In this document: one piece after another, positions 62,601-64,000 of the stretch
How the letters are laid out: every line of letters begins with the position of its first letter
Position numbering within the stretch: the first letter of the stretch is position 1
Assembly (NCBI RefSeq): GCF_032595075.1
Contig: NZ_CP118735.1
Coordinates: 1,702,001 to 1,766,000 of the forward strand
DNA: 64,000 nt
Direction: 5' to 3'
Source of the DNA: Streptococcus sp. 29887
Lineage (GTDB): Bacteria > Bacillota > Bacilli > Lactobacillales > Streptococcaceae
Program-made: the position numbers and the translations under genes
The notes under the pieces: generated by a model
Told to the model about the DNA's origin: nothing
Databases searched by the model: none
Seen by the model: only the letters and a program-made list of their open reading frames with translations

Positions 62601-63446
62601 ATGAGAAAGAAAATAAATCCAATGGTTGTTATTGGTTTTTTCCTATCTTTTTTTATTCTAATTTCCATAACTGGTGTTCTGGGAAATACTGCCAATAAGA
62701 AAGAAACCGTAACAACCCAATCAAGTACAACTGCTAGCTCCAGCTCGAAAAAATCAGGAACAAAGCCTAGCTATCATATCACCAATGCCCTTGAAATGAA
62801 ACCAATCATTGACGTTTCAGCCTGGCAAAGACCATCCGAGATTGATTACGACACACTAAGCCAGAATATTTCTGGTGCTATCGTCCGTATTCAGAGTGGT
62901 TCACATACCAAGAGTGAAAATACAGCCACTGACAAGAATGGACTAGATAAGTCTTTTGCAACCCATATCAAAGAGTTTCAAGCTCGCAATATCCCAGTTG
63001 CAGTCTATGCCTATGTAACAGGTAACAGCATTGAAAATATGAAGGAAGAGGCCCGTAGTTTCTATAAGGCTGCCAACCAATACAACCCTACTTTTTATTG
63101 GTTAGACGTAGAAGAATACACCATGAATGATATGAATGCTGGTGTAGAAGCCTTCCGCAAGGAGTTGGAAACCCTAGGTGCTAAGAATATCGGTATCTAT
63201 ATCGGGACCTATTTCATGGAGGACCATAGTATCAATGTTGATAAATTTGATGCCATCTGGATACCAACTTACGGGGACGACTCTGGCTACTACAATGCTG
63301 CTCCAAATACTGATCTCGACTACGACTTACACCAATATACATCTCGAGGTTATGTCAATGGCTTTGCCCATCATTTAGACCTCAACCTTATCACAACCCT
63401 AAAAGATCCTAATGAAGTATATCAAAAACTATTTACAACCCCATAA
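62601..63446 (+). CDS. Membrane-anchored GH25 lysozyme
   Basis: 281 aa. Membrane helix or uncleaved signal at about 8-29, a Ser/Thr linker (35-55), then a GH25 muramidase domain with DVSAWQ (D71), LDVEEY (D169, E171) and the final DLN. Cuts the N-acetylmuramic acid-GlcNAc bond of peptidoglycan on the outer surface. No wall-binding repeats are attached. Divergent from the ECF S gene. Confidence 0.9.
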   Translation: MRKKINPMVVIGFFLSFFILISITGVLGNTANKKETVTTQSSTTASSSSKKSGTKPSYHITNALEMKPIIDVSAWQRPSEIDYDTLSQNISGAIVRIQSGSHTKSENTATDKNGLDKSFATHIKEFQARNIPVAVYAYVTGNSIENMKEEARSFYKAANQYNPTFYWLDVEEYTMNDMNAGVEAFRKELETLGAKNIGIYIGTYFMEDHSINVDKFDAIWIPTYGDDSGYYNAAPNTDLDYDLHQYTSRGYVNGFAHHLDLNLITTLKDPNEVYQKLFTTP

Positions 63447-63476
63447 TAAAATGATATACTATTACTAATTTCATAT

Positions 63477-63559
63477 ACACAAAGGAGTGCTTCGGCTGAG
63501 ATCGCTTTTGCGAAATCCTCGAACCTGATCTAGTTAGAACTAGCGTAGGGATTGTGTGC
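63477..63559 (+). promoter_or_regulatory. TPP riboswitch
   Basis: Canonical Thi-element landmarks: GGAGTGC, GGCTGAGAT, CGAACCTGATCTAGTTAG, ACTAGCGTAGGGA, with P1 ACACAA/TTGTGT. An extended -10 (TGATATACT, hexamer 63455-63460) precedes it. It controls thiT: TPP should repress. Confidence 0.95.
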
Positions 63560-63589
63560 TTTATAGACGGTTACTCTGTCCACTATAAA

Positions 63590-63617
63590 CACTCCTTTGT
63601 CCACTAAACAAAGGAGT
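63590..63617 (+). promoter_or_regulatory. SD-sequestering hairpin of thiT
   Basis: ACTCCTTTGT (63591-63600) and ACAAAGGAGT (63608-63617) form a perfect 10-bp stem that buries the SD AAAGGAG; ATTTTT follows. CACTCCTTTGT (63590-63600) is also fully complementary to ACAAAGGAGTG at 63479-63489 in the aptamer's 5' strand, giving a competing fold. Confidence 0.8.
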
Positions 63618-63623
63618 ATTTTT

Positions 63624-64000
63624 ATGTTTCCATCCAAAATGCGTGTGTTAGCTGAAGTAGCTATTTTCTCTGCCATTGCCCTGGTCTTTGACAAGTTCCC
63701 TCTCTTTACCATGCCCCAAGGTGGTTCAGTTTCTCTGGTCATGTTACCCATCCTACTCCTTTCTCTTCGCCACGGTTGGCAAATTGGCTTGGTAACCGGT
63801 GGAATTGTAGGAACCATTCAACTCTTCTATGGTGGTTACTTTTTAAATATCTTCCAAGTTTTTCTGGACTATGCGCTCTCCTATGCTGGAATTGGTTTAG
63901 CAGGATTATTGGCACCGCTTCTCACTAAACATAAGGACCTCAGACAAGCTGCCCTCATCATCAGCCTTTCTGGTTTACTTGGTGGTAGCATTCGACTACT
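63624..64000 (+). CDS. thiT: Thiamine ECF-transporter S component ThiT (3' end outside window)
   Basis: The first 125 residues are visible, beginning MFPSKMRVLAEVAIFSAIAL. Hydrophobic helices and the phrases FPQ-like TMPQGGSVSLVMLPILLLSLRHGW and YGGYFLNIFQVFLDY agree with ThiT, which binds thiamine and couples to the shared ECF module. The TPP riboswitch upstream confirms the assignment. ATG at 63624 lies eight nt after AAAGGAG. Confidence 0.93.
   Translation, partial: MFPSKMRVLAEVAIFSAIALVFDKFPLFTMPQGGSVSLVMLPILLLSLRHGWQIGLVTGGIVGTIQLFYGGYFLNIFQVFLDYALSYAGIGLAGLLAPLLTKHKDLRQAALIISLSGLLGGSIRL

Overview
The window reads as chromosomal DNA of a low-GC streptococcus, most likely Streptococcus suis. 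The evidence is gene order and protein type. There is a streptococcal block ybeY-dgkA-era / mutM-coaE-pmrA(smrA)-rpmG-secG-rnr-smpB, plus prfB-ftsE-ftsX, tuf next to tpiA, ftsW-ppc, a complete sialic-acid operon, and a YSIRK-type surface protein. There is no rRNA, phage, transposase or CRISPR array; one tRNA-Thr is present.

Layout. 1-4.5 kb: the end of an unknown membrane protein, then an ABC exporter locus (ATPase, permease, anchored beta-rich protein). Next to it is a PlcR/TprA-like HTH-TPR regulator, and the gap between them holds a perfect PlcR-box match. 4.5-11.7 kb: thiol peroxidase, CopA under two cop boxes, a wall-anchored C69 dipeptidase, TehB, and a zinc alcohol dehydrogenase under a MerR-type promoter. 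11.8-13.8 kb: an ABC ATPase/permease pair divergent from a 12-codon ORF that has its own promoter, Shine-Dalgarno (SD) sequence and terminator. 13.8-22.8 kb: the conserved housekeeping block, interrupted between era and mutM by an orphan membrane gene lying among hairpins. 22.9-32 kb: RpiR-type regulator and the nan operon (nanE, solute-binding protein, two permeases, anomerase, YesL-like protein, nanA, nanK, esterase) under a cre-controlled promoter.

32-38.5 kb: AhpD-like protein, HAD phosphatase, TDT-family transporter, and a heterodimeric ABC multidrug exporter preceded by a leader peptide and an intrinsic terminator. 38.6-44.5 kb: tRNA-Thr, ftsEX, prfB with its programmed frameshift, queG and small membrane proteins. 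44.5-51 kb: a P-type cation ATPase behind a yybP-ykoY (Mn) riboswitch, DUF1934, a TauE/SafE transporter, an HD phosphohydrolase with a probable leaderless mRNA, and a Cof-type phosphatase. 51-57.5 kb: tpiA, tuf, a seven-SH3 surface protein with 288-bp tandem repeats, and an ECF sigma/anti-sigma pair with a self-type promoter. 57.5-64 kb: ppc, ftsW, a DUF4430 lipoprotein with an ECF S component, a GH25 lysozyme, and thiT behind a TPP riboswitch.

The best candidates for undescribed biology are: the PlcR-like regulator, box, small ORFs and ABC locus at 0.85-4.3 kb; the 12-aa peptide/ABC pair at 11.8-13.75 kb; the leader-peptide attenuator in front of the ABC exporter at 38.2-38.5 kb; the hairpin between SD and start codon of the alcohol dehydrogenase; and the autoregulated ECF sigma pair, which is rare in streptococci. 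All functional calls come from reading the sequence and remembered family motifs; no database search was run.
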